A stretch of 5,381 bases of DNA, from contig DAIDJT010000184.1 of the NCBI GenBank assembly GCA_027451265.1, positions 1 to 5,381 on the forward strand, in the 5' to 3' direction. Below, one piece after another: positions 1 through 5,381 of this stretch (position 1 is its first letter; the number at the start of each line of letters is the position of its first letter). Under the pieces are notes generated by a model. That model did not search any database. It saw nothing but the letters and a program-made list of their open reading frames with translations, and was not told the origin of the DNA. Position numbers and translations under genes: made by a program. The DNA comes from Bacteroidales bacterium. GTDB taxonomy: Bacteria; Bacteroidota; Bacteroidia; Bacteroidales; VadinHA17.

Positions 1-1414
1 CATCGCCTGAACGCTGCTGGTTGTAGTTGTTGCTCATCTTGCGCAGAAGACCGCCTGAAAAATCGCTCATCTCAAAGGCCGATGTGGGAGCGGCAGATGA
101 TATGCCCGAGAACTGCACCATGAAACGGGCCACCCTCTTTTGCATGTCCTCAAGGTTTATCTTGGCGCCATCAATAAGGGTCCGGTTGAGATATATCTGG
201 CTGTCAAAGAAACCACGCACCCAGTCACCCTGTCCGTATACGGCATTCAGATAGCTGCGGAGCAGCTGAAGTGACTGGTTAAGCCTGAAGTAACCTGACG
301 GCACCCTGCTCTTTTCCAGCACTGCGGGTATCTCTGACACCCCATGGGCCGACACAAGGTAAACAAGTACGTTCTTCTTGCCGAGTGACTTGTCAATTTT
401 CTCAACAAGCCTTGCGATGTTCCTGTCAAGTCTTACCAGTGCATCCGATGCCTCCACTGAGGATGGGCCGAAACGGTGGCCCACATAATCGGTGGCAGAA
501 TAGGTGATGGCAAGAAAATCAGTAATGTCATCCTGGCCAAGCTGTTCATTGTCAATCAGCCTGAGAGCCAGCTCGGTGGTGAAGTCATCGGAAAAGGGTG
601 TATCACGCAGCACGGAGTAGTCACGGGTTGTATTGAGGAGCTTGCCTTTGGTGGAAAGAGCCTTGAGATCATACGGGAACCATGTCTGGCCGTTGAACCC
701 TCTCTCGAAGGTGCTGGAGTCAGGCTGGCATCCCGGGTAGCTTGCCAGGTTCAGGAGGGGTGACCATGACTGGTTGAGATACTGCTGAGGCATCATCATG
801 GCATTCATGTCCATCAGCCACGGGGGAAGAGTTTTAGTAAAATAGGTGCTGGACATCCAGGTGCCGGTACGGTCATCGAACCAGAATGCACCGTCAGCGG
901 CATGACCGGCAGTGATGATTGCCGACATCTCCCTGATACCTATACCGTAAACCTTTGACGTTCCGCATGATGCCATCTGGAGCTCATCGGCAAAGGTGGA
1001 CGAGAGCAGGTTGACAGGAGAAAAGAGCCCTGTCTCGAAACTGCCTCCGACAGGGCTGGCAGTGGCGTCTTGGACGCAGTAGACCATATCATCATTAAAA
1101 GGATGGAACCAGGAGTCAGAGGTGATACCGTGAGCCGAGGGAGAGGCACCGGTGGAAATGGTTGCAAAGCCGGGAGCTGCCTGGGTTGACAGATAATCAA
1201 CCGATGCATTGCGGTAGTAAGTGCCTTCACTGACCATTTTCTTCAGTCCGTTGTCAGGAAGAATATCCCAGATGCGCTCAAGCTGGTCATAACGGAGCTG
1301 TTCCACAATGATACCTATGACAAGCTTTGGTTTGTCAGGGGGAATATAAGCTGACTGAGCTTTTACACCGATAGTAGTAACAATAAGAAATAATGCCGTG
1401 ATCGCCCTTTTCAT
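1..1414 (-). CDS. PafA-like alkaline phosphatase superfamily protein, probable pseudoenzyme (partial, C-terminus outside window)
   Basis: The ATG at 1414-1412 opens a frame with no stop to the left edge (471 codons). Residues 1-19 form a signal peptide with cleavage likely at VKA|Q, so the protein is exported. The rest matches, from memory, the Elizabethkingia PafA monoesterase fold almost end to end, including KPKLVIG at 28-34, GAFWFDD at 175-181, TDYVGH at 308-313 and RSGD at the edge; about 80-90 C-terminal residues are missing. Key PafA residues are replaced: metal ligand D38 is E38, nucleophile T79 is A79, N100 is D100, K162 and R164 are R161 and M163, and metal ligand D352 is A356. D309, H313 and H357 (PafA D305, H309, H353) remain; the last zinc ligand, H486, lies outside. 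I infer a binding or scaffold role, or a changed chemistry, rather than normal phosphomonoesterase activity. The fold assignment is firm; lack of activity is inferred. The gene has its own likely promoter at 1444-1473. Confidence 0.93.
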   Translation of the reverse strand, partial: MKRAITALFLIVTTIGVKAQSAYIPPDKPKLVIGIIVEQLRYDQLERIWDILPDNGLKKMVSEGTYYRNASVDYLSTQAAPGFATISTGASPSAHGITSDSWFHPFNDDMVYCVQDATASPVGGSFETGLFSPVNLLSSTFADELQMASCGTSKVYGIGIREMSAIITAGHAADGAFWFDDRTGTWMSSTYFTKTLPPWLMDMNAMMMPQQYLNQSWSPLLNLASYPGCQPDSSTFERGFNGQTWFPYDLKALSTKGKLLNTTRDYSVLRDTPFSDDFTTELALRLIDNEQLGQDDITDFLAITYSATDYVGHRFGPSSVEASDALVRLDRNIARLVEKIDKSLGKKNVLVYLVSAHGVSEIPAVLEKSRVPSGYFRLNQSLQLLRSYLNAVYGQGDWVRGFFDSQIYLNRTLIDGAKINLEDMQKRVARFMVQFSGISSAAPTSAFEMSDFSGGLLRKMSNNYNQQRSGD

Positions 1415-1443
1415 CCTGAAATGCCCTCTTTTGAAATAAGTCC

Positions 1444-1473
1444 CAAAAATACCAGTTTTGGTCTTATCTGCAA
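1444..1473 (-). promoter_or_regulatory. Bacteroidota-type promoter for the PafA-like gene
   Basis: On the minus strand, TATTTTTG at 1451-1444 is an exact match to the Bacteroidota -7 consensus TAnnTTTG. A TTG at 1473-1471 sits 19 nt upstream of it, the spacing expected of the -33 element. Transcription would begin a few bases downstream of 1444, leaving a leader of roughly 20-30 nt before the ATG at 1414. The leader contains AAGAGGG about 10 nt before the start, a plausible ribosome-binding sequence. The assignment rests on consensus and position only. Confidence 0.6.
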
Positions 1474-1483
1474 CCCGGGCCGG

Positions 1484-1529
1484 AAAAGATATCACCACCG
1501 GTCACCGGTTTATCAACCGGGTGATGACC
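1484..1529 (-). terminator. Terminator-like hairpin at the carboxypeptidase stop codon
   Basis: In the minus-strand transcript, UCAUCACC (from 1527-1520) pairs with GGUGGUGA (from 1499-1492) with one G-U pair, enclosing an inner 5-bp stem (1519-1515 with 1510-1506) and a GAUA loop; six bases are left as a bulge. The 3' side is followed by UAUCUUUU ending at 1484. A competing fold pairs GGUCA and CCGGUU with AACCGG and UGACC. The hairpin spans the carboxypeptidase stop codon at 1504-1502 and precedes the promoter at 1444-1473, which fits a weak intrinsic terminator. The short, interrupted U tract keeps confidence low. Confidence 0.35.
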
Positions 1530-3220
1530 GCCTTGCCCCGGACTGTGGGGCCGAGAGGTTCCTTTCTTACTGAAATTATATAGAGTCCGGCCGGGATGTC
1601 AGTGAATTTGCATTCAATCGGAATTCCCGGCTGGGCGTTTGTCCGGTAGTGTTTCATGAGGGCTCCGGAGGAAGAGAAGAGAGTGACAGTCACCTCGCCG
1701 GTTACAATTTCAGGTGTCATTATACCGAAATTGCCGTCTGACGGGTTTGGTAAAACCATGAGGCCTGATTCCGGGGGGTCAGGGTATTTGTTTATGTCTT
1801 TTTCAAGCCTGATATCCCTGATCAGCTGGGTCCAGGCATCTGTCAGTTCTGCAGCCAGGGTATATGATTTGTATCCCGGGCAGGAGAAGGTGAGGTTCCA
1901 AGTGCCGGGAGCAAGGAAGCGGGTATAGAAACCGGTGGTGGTGTCTGACCATACATATGATGAGTCGGAGTCATGTCCGGCAATGGATATTTTTGCGCTC
2001 AGCGGATCTCCTGTGCCGGCATCGGTGACAGTACCACTGATGCCTGTCAATGCTTCGGCAATATAGCGGAGCAGTGACCGGTGGTTCCATTCCCACAGCA
2101 GTCCCAGGTTTGACCCGGGGGTCATTTTGGTATCATCAAGCTCAATTGTCACCTCGCGTCCTCCCAGCCCCCATGTTACAAAGTCCTGTCTTCCTCCTCT
2201 TACAACATACCATTGCCAGCCTTTTGTCACGCCATTGTCGAGGAAGGTCATGTATCCAGGGTCGGCATGAAGGTGGACTGTATCGGCATAACGGCGGCTT
2301 ATGGCGTTGAACCAGGTGTCATCGGCGTGGTTTCTGGTCCATTTGTCCCAGGGGTAGTTGACTACTTCGGCGCCGCTGTGCAGGTTGACTGAGAGTGCGA
2401 AGCGTCTCTCTTCCATGAATCTGATCATGTCAAGTGTCTCCTTCTGCAGCGGCGGCGGCGCGCCCGCCTCGGGATCGGGGAAGTTGCGGTTAAGATCATA
2501 GCCGTTGTTGTTGGCCCTGACCGGGTATGTCATTGTGTCACCGGTGCGGTACATGCCGTCAGGGTTGGCGAGGGGGTTGATCCATATCTCCAGCCCTGAC
2601 ACCAGGTCTGAAGCCAGCCCTGACCCTGGCGCGCCGCCGCCTGAAGCAAGGTATTCAGCGAGGCGCATCAGAAGCACGAAGCCTCCAGGTTCGTCACCGT
2701 GGATGGATGCGCTGAGCATCACCTCCGGCTCCGGCTCGTCCGTTTCAGGGTTGTCTGAGATCTTAAGCGCAAGGACAGCCCTGCCCTGCAGGCTGAACCC
2801 GATTGTATCAAGACGACATACCCCGGGCCATTGCCCGGCAATCTTGTGCATGATTGTGTCATATTGTTTCCAGGTGGGGTATGACTGCCAGAGCATCGCA
2901 TCGGCAACGGATGAAGCGGTATAAAAGCCCTTGTTCTCCTCCGGAATGATCAGCCTGTAAGGTATGCCCCCGGCGATGAAGTCAGCGACGTCACGGTCAG
3001 AAAGGGAGATCTGCGCTGTTTTGCCGTCGCATGATGAGACTGAGAAGCGCGATGCCAGCCTGGTCATCGCATCGAAGCCGGGATAGCTGATGACTACCTC
3101 AGCCTGGCCGTACCTGGTCACCGCACCGGTGATGTCAGTTCCTGCCGGGCTCTGCTGCCCGTATAATGCCCCAGGTGCAAACAGGAGCAGCAGTGCAGGT
3201 ATGACTCCGCGATGTTTCAA
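1502..3220 (-). CDS. Secreted M14 family zinc carboxypeptidase with T9SS type A sorting domain
   Basis: This 572-residue secreted metallopeptidase should remove C-terminal amino acids from peptides. In order: signal peptide (about 1-21); an N-terminal region of about 85 residues (25-110), possibly a prodomain; M14 catalytic domain (about 115-390); a transthyretin-like carboxypeptidase-regulatory domain (about 392-472); and a C-terminal type IX secretion sorting domain (about 487-570) starting LPNPSDGNF and containing DIPAGLYIISV. Zinc ligands H174 and E177 (HGDE) and H281 (LHSG) are present, as are N244-R245 (DLNRNFPD) for substrate carboxylate binding and catalytic E360 (TIELDD), so it should be active. 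The NRNFPD motif plus the transthyretin-like domain resembles the M14B (N/E) subfamily and Porphyromonas CPG70; substrate preference cannot be read here. The start is TTG at 3220-3218: an in-frame stop lies upstream at 3238-3236 and the next ATG (codon 52) would delete the signal peptide. It begins 8 nt after the ychF stop, so translational coupling is likely. Confidence 0.95.
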   Translation of the reverse strand: MKHRGVIPALLLLFAPGALYGQQSPAGTDITGAVTRYGQAEVVISYPGFDAMTRLASRFSVSSCDGKTAQISLSDRDVADFIAGGIPYRLIIPEENKGFYTASSVADAMLWQSYPTWKQYDTIMHKIAGQWPGVCRLDTIGFSLQGRAVLALKISDNPETDEPEPEVMLSASIHGDEPGGFVLLMRLAEYLASGGGAPGSGLASDLVSGLEIWINPLANPDGMYRTGDTMTYPVRANNNGYDLNRNFPDPEAGAPPPLQKETLDMIRFMEERRFALSVNLHSGAEVVNYPWDKWTRNHADDTWFNAISRRYADTVHLHADPGYMTFLDNGVTKGWQWYVVRGGRQDFVTWGLGGREVTIELDDTKMTPGSNLGLLWEWNHRSLLRYIAEALTGISGTVTDAGTGDPLSAKISIAGHDSDSSYVWSDTTTGFYTRFLAPGTWNLTFSCPGYKSYTLAAELTDAWTQLIRDIRLEKDINKYPDPPESGLMVLPNPSDGNFGIMTPEIVTGEVTVTLFSSSGALMKHYRTNAQPGIPIECKFTDIPAGLYIISVRKEPLGPTVRGKAVITRLINR

Positions 3221-3228
3221 CCCCGTGG

Positions 3229-4317
3229 TTAAACGTTAAACCGGATATGAAGTATGTCGCCGTCGGCCACAACGTAGGTTTTTCCTTCCACCATCAGTTT
3301 GCCGGCCTCGCGGCATGCATGCTCAGAACCCAGCCTCATGAAGTCATCATACGCCATGACCTCTGCCCTGATGAATCCTCTCTCGAGGTCGGAGTGAATA
3401 ACGCCTGCAGCCTGTGGCGCTGTCATGCCGGCGGTGATGGTCCATGCCCTTATCTCCTTCGGACCAACCGTAAAGAATGTCTGAAGGTTAAGCATCCGGT
3501 AAGCAGCCCTGACCAGTTTGTTAACGCCGGGCTCCGTCAGCCCTGAAGCCTCAAGAAACTCCATCCTGTCAGCCTCTTCGGTCAGGTTGGCTATCTCCGC
3601 TTCGAGGGCCCCGGCAATCACCAGCGGTTCAGCGCCCCTTGCCGTGAGAAATTTTCTAACATCATCAACATATCTGTTGCCGTTCACAGCCGAAGCCTCA
3701 TCAACGTTGCATACATAAAGCACGGGTTTCATGGTGAGCAGGAAGATATCATCGACTACCTTCTTTTCCTCGGGTTTCAGATCGAGGGAGGAGGCGTTCT
3801 GAAAGCCTTCAAGGTGCTCCCTGTACCTTGAGAGTATCTCAATTCCGTGCTTTGCCTCCTTGTCTCCTGTTTTGGCAGCCCGTTCGAGGCGCTGCATTTT
3901 TTTCACAACTGACTCCACATCCTTTACCTGAAGCTCGAACTCGACGTTTTCAAGATCGCGGACCGGGTTTACTGACCCGTCTATATGAGGAAGAGTGTCG
4001 TTTTCGAAGCAGCGGAGGACGTGTATCAGGGCGTCTGTGTTCCTTATCTCGCCGAGCAAGCGTGCGCCGGAGCTGTCACCCTGTCCCCTTACCAGGCCGG
4101 GGATGTCAACTATTTCCACGGTGGTGTGCACGATCTTTTCCGTGGGCTGGTGCTTTTCGAGCTCATAGAGCCTCCTGTCAGGTACCTGGATGACCCCGAG
4201 GTTCGCTTTCACACCTGTCCCGTAAGTATTGGTCTCACCCCTCGTATTGGAGATGCAGTTGAAGATGGTTGTCTTGCCCACACTGGTGATCCCGATAATT
4301 CCGCATTTCAATGCCAT
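3229..4317 (-). CDS. ychF: YchF/OLA1-family P-loop NTPase with divergent switch regions
   Basis: This 362-residue cytoplasmic NTPase has about the family's normal length (E. coli YchF is 363). The P-loop is GITSVGKT (9-16), G3 is DIPGL (71-75), the G4-position motif is NVDE (204-207), and a C-terminal TGS domain covers about 278-361, with NLQTFFTVGPKEIRAWTI and APQAAG strongly matching YchF. The NxxE motif in place of NKxD is the known reason the family prefers ATP over GTP, and a hydrophobic residue replaces the usual catalytic Gln after G3. The family associates with ribosomes and stress responses. Two family signatures are altered: switch I NFPFCTI is replaced by TYGTGV (residues 31-36), and GLVKGASKGEGLGN after G3 by GLVRGQGDSSGARLL (74-88). 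It could therefore be a paralogue rather than the housekeeping copy. The ATG at 4317 gives an N-terminus (MALKCGIIG) like that of E. coli YchF. It is the first gene of the minus-strand cluster. Confidence 0.93.
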   Translation of the reverse strand: MALKCGIIGITSVGKTTIFNCISNTRGETNTYGTGVKANLGVIQVPDRRLYELEKHQPTEKIVHTTVEIVDIPGLVRGQGDSSGARLLGEIRNTDALIHVLRCFENDTLPHIDGSVNPVRDLENVEFELQVKDVESVVKKMQRLERAAKTGDKEAKHGIEILSRYREHLEGFQNASSLDLKPEEKKVVDDIFLLTMKPVLYVCNVDEASAVNGNRYVDDVRKFLTARGAEPLVIAGALEAEIANLTEEADRMEFLEASGLTEPGVNKLVRAAYRMLNLQTFFTVGPKEIRAWTITAGMTAPQAAGVIHSDLERGFIRAEVMAYDDFMRLGSEHACREAGKLMVEGKTYVVADGDILHIRFNV

Positions 4318-4337
4318 GTCTCATGATTCTGTTGCTG

Positions 4338-4345
4338 CAAAGTTA
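4338..4345 (-). promoter_or_regulatory. -7 promoter element for the ychF cluster
   Basis: The minus strand reads TAACTTTG here, an exact match to TAnnTTTG, placed about 20 nt before the ychF ATG at 4317. I see no clear TTG -33 element 19-21 nt upstream, so the -33 half is weak or absent. The leader would be only about 15 nt and lacks a strong Shine-Dalgarno sequence, which is common in Bacteroidota. Confidence 0.5.
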
Positions 4346-4357
4346 CCAAAAAGAGGG

Positions 4358-4365
4358 TAAGTTTG
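4358..4365 (+). promoter_or_regulatory. -7 promoter element for the sigma factor operon
   Basis: The plus strand reads TAAGTTTG, an exact match to the Bacteroidota TAnnTTTG element, 64 nt before the sigma factor ATG. The nearest upstream TTG (4332-4334) has a 23-nt spacer, longer than the usual 19-21, so the -33 half is uncertain. The leader would be about 60 nt. This element lies 12 nt from the opposite-facing ychF -7 element, so RNA polymerases bound for the two directions would overlap. Confidence 0.45.
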
Positions 4366-4429
4366 TAGTACAGATTAAACCATTGGCGCCGGGGAGCGTC
4401 TGAATGACAAAAGCCGCCGTAAAAGGTCA

Positions 4430-4972
4430 ATGTCACAAATCACTGAGAATGATATCAGGGCAGCTCTTGCTTCAGATGCTGAGAGGGCATTCCGTATGAT
4501 CATTGAACTGTACGGCAGGAAGCTTTACTGGCACATCCGCCGTCTTGTCATCACCCATGACGATGCTGATGACGCACTTCAGAACACCTTTCTGAACGCC
4601 TGGAAAAACATCGGGTCATTCCGTTCAGAGAGCTCGCTTCTTACATGGCTGTGGTCAATTGCCACCAACGAAGCCCTTAATCTTTTAAGGAAGAGGGCAA
4701 AGGAAAACAGTGTCTCACTTGACGATATTGAGGGAATCCTTGCCGCATCAGCTGAAGGGAGCATATGGTTTGATGGAGATGCCGCTGCGGTGAGGCTGCA
4801 GAATGCCATACTAAAGCTGCCCGAGAAGCAACGCATTGTCTTCAATATGAAATACTTTGAAGAAATGACATACGAGCAGATAAGTGCTGTCACAGGCACC
4901 ACGACGGGAGCGCTGAAAGCCTCCTACCACCATGCGGTAAAAAAAATTGAACAATTTCTTGAAGAAGATTAA
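4430..4972 (+). CDS. ECF-family RNA polymerase sigma factor (sigma-70 regions 2 and 4)
   Basis: This 180-residue protein has the length and two-domain layout of group 4 (ECF) sigma factors, which direct RNA polymerase to a small regulon. Region 2 spans about 18-90 and includes DADDALQNTFLNAW (45-58), the core-polymerase and -10-recognition segment, then FRSESSLLTWLWSIATNEAL. A linker (91-122) follows, then region 4 (about 123-175) with LPEKQRIVFNMKYFEEMTYEQ and a helix-turn-helix around 146-173 for -35-type recognition. No sigma region 3 is present. The ATG at 4430 is the first in-frame start, preceded by AAAAGG at 4421-4426, with close spacing to the ATG. A small membrane protein begins 33 nt after its stop, the usual place for a cognate anti-sigma factor. 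The stimulus and regulon cannot be read from the sequence. Confidence 0.95.
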   Translation: MSQITENDIRAALASDAERAFRMIIELYGRKLYWHIRRLVITHDDADDALQNTFLNAWKNIGSFRSESSLLTWLWSIATNEALNLLRKRAKENSVSLDDIEGILAASAEGSIWFDGDAAAVRLQNAILKLPEKQRIVFNMKYFEEMTYEQISAVTGTTTGALKASYHHAVKKIEQFLEED

Positions 4973-5005
4973 ACCATTTCCCGGCAGGGGCATCAAAGAG
5001 AAGTC

Positions 5006-5368
5006 ATGAAAATCAACGACGAAACGGCAAATAACAATCCCTTCAGAGTGCCCGAAGAATATTTTGACACCCTGGCAAACCGGACAATTGCTGCCATCAG
5101 GGAGGCGAAGGAGAACGGCAGACAGGAAGGCACGCTTGCTTCCGTGCCACCGGTGGTTCAGCGAGGTGATGCCGGCCACGGGAAGCAGGGCCGGTTTGTT
5201 CACTTCAGGCCGTTCCTGGCGCTGGCAGCAGCCATCCTGGGCTTCGCAATCCTGGCCACCGCGGTTGTAAAACTTGTCACCTCTGACCGCCAGGGCAGGG
5301 GCGCTGAACCCGGCAGCATCCTCTATGCCGACATGGCCGCGGAGGAGATTGACACATACATGCTTTAG
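5006..5368 (+). CDS. Small single-pass membrane protein, putative anti-sigma factor, possibly truncated
   Basis: The 120-residue product starts MKINDETANNNPFRVPEEYF; from memory, an NPFxVPxxYF N-terminus is characteristic of proteins encoded next to ECF sigma factors in Bacteroidota. Residues 1-67 are charged and probably cytosolic, one hydrophobic segment spans about 68-92 (FRPFLALAAAILGFAI onwards), and only about 28 residues follow on the far side. There are no cysteines, so it is not a zinc-type (HxxxCxxC) anti-sigma. The order sigma then membrane protein, 33 nt apart and with AGAGAAG (4995-5001 region) just before the ATG, supports co-transcription and a role in holding the sigma factor at the inner membrane; this is inferred from context. 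The frame ends EEIDTYML-TAG, but the codons after TAG (N-E-L-N) stay open to the window edge and read like a continuation, so the stop may be premature. Confidence 0.75.
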   Translation: MKINDETANNNPFRVPEEYFDTLANRTIAAIREAKENGRQEGTLASVPPVVQRGDAGHGKQGRFVHFRPFLALAAAILGFAILATAVVKLVTSDRQGRGAEPGSILYADMAAEEIDTYML

Positions 5369-5381
5369 AATGAACTGAACA

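Noticed and set aside
476..763. Plus-strand open frame of 95 codons opposite the PafA-like gene
   Set aside because: The opposite strand encodes a continuous PafA-like protein across this stretch, including the conserved TDYVGH motif, so this is an antisense shadow.
1451..1462. Short palindrome ACCAGTTTTGGT overlapping the promoter, considered as an operator
   Set aside because: Only a 4-bp inverted repeat with no second copy nearby; this occurs often by chance.
2448..2466. GC-rich gcggcggcggc run, considered as a repeat or inserted element
   Set aside because: It is in frame and encodes a short Ala/Pro-rich loop (GAPPPLQ) in the carboxypeptidase; no flanking repeats or frame disruption.
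2505..2924. Plus-strand open frame of 139 codons inside the carboxypeptidase gene
   Set aside because: It lies wholly antisense to a gene with intact catalytic motifs, its product is low-complexity Ser/Pro/Arg-rich, and no domain is recognisable. The same applies to plus-strand frames at 1656-1928, 2050-2310, 3247-3546, 3828-4193 and 3985-4326, and to minus-strand frames at 4579-4902 and 4811-5203.
4404..4406. Upstream ATG as an alternative start for the sigma factor
   Set aside because: It is 26 nt before 4430 and therefore out of frame with the sigma factor; no in-frame ATG exists upstream of 4430.
1..5381. CRISPR arrays, tRNA or rRNA genes, insertion sequences, phage or defence genes
   Set aside because: No regularly spaced direct repeats, cloverleaf sequence, transposase motif or other mobile or defence signature was seen on either strand.

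Overview
The window looks like chromosomal DNA of a Bacteroidota member, probably an anaerobic or environmental Bacteroidales-type lineage with a type IX secretion system. Three things point there: a secreted peptidase ending in a T9SS type A sorting domain, an ECF sigma factor followed by a small 'NPFxVPxxYF' membrane protein, and three intergenic matches to the Bacteroidota -7 promoter element TAnnTTTG. Base composition is moderate to GC-rich by eye (not computed). No rRNA, tRNA, CRISPR array, insertion sequence or phage gene is visible.

Layout. The left four fifths is a minus-strand cluster read right to left: a YchF/OLA1-family P-loop NTPase (3229-4317), a secreted M14 zinc carboxypeptidase (1502-3220) starting 8 nt after the ychF stop on an apparent TTG codon, and a secreted PafA-like alkaline-phosphatase-superfamily protein (1-1414) that runs off the left edge. 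A terminator-like hairpin at the carboxypeptidase stop and a good Bacteroidota promoter lie in the 87-nt gap before the phosphatase-like gene, so that gene can probably be transcribed on its own. The right fifth is a plus-strand ECF sigma factor (4430-4972) followed by a single-pass membrane protein, probably its regulator (5006-5368). The 112-nt divergent region 4318-4429 carries back-to-back -7 elements, one per direction.

How the genes relate. The sigma factor and membrane protein look like a standard sigma/anti-sigma signalling pair. The two exported minus-strand proteins would act outside the cytoplasm: the carboxypeptidase keeps all expected zinc and catalytic residues, while the phosphatase-like protein has lost the nucleophile, most of one metal site and the phosphate-binding residues, so it is best read as a pseudoenzyme. 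YchF is a cytoplasmic translation/stress-associated NTPase; this copy has unusual switch regions.

Most notable points: the pseudo-phosphatase, the divergent YchF, and a TAG stop in the putative anti-sigma gene after which the frame continues as N-E-L-N to the window edge, suggesting premature truncation. No clearly new multi-gene system is evident.
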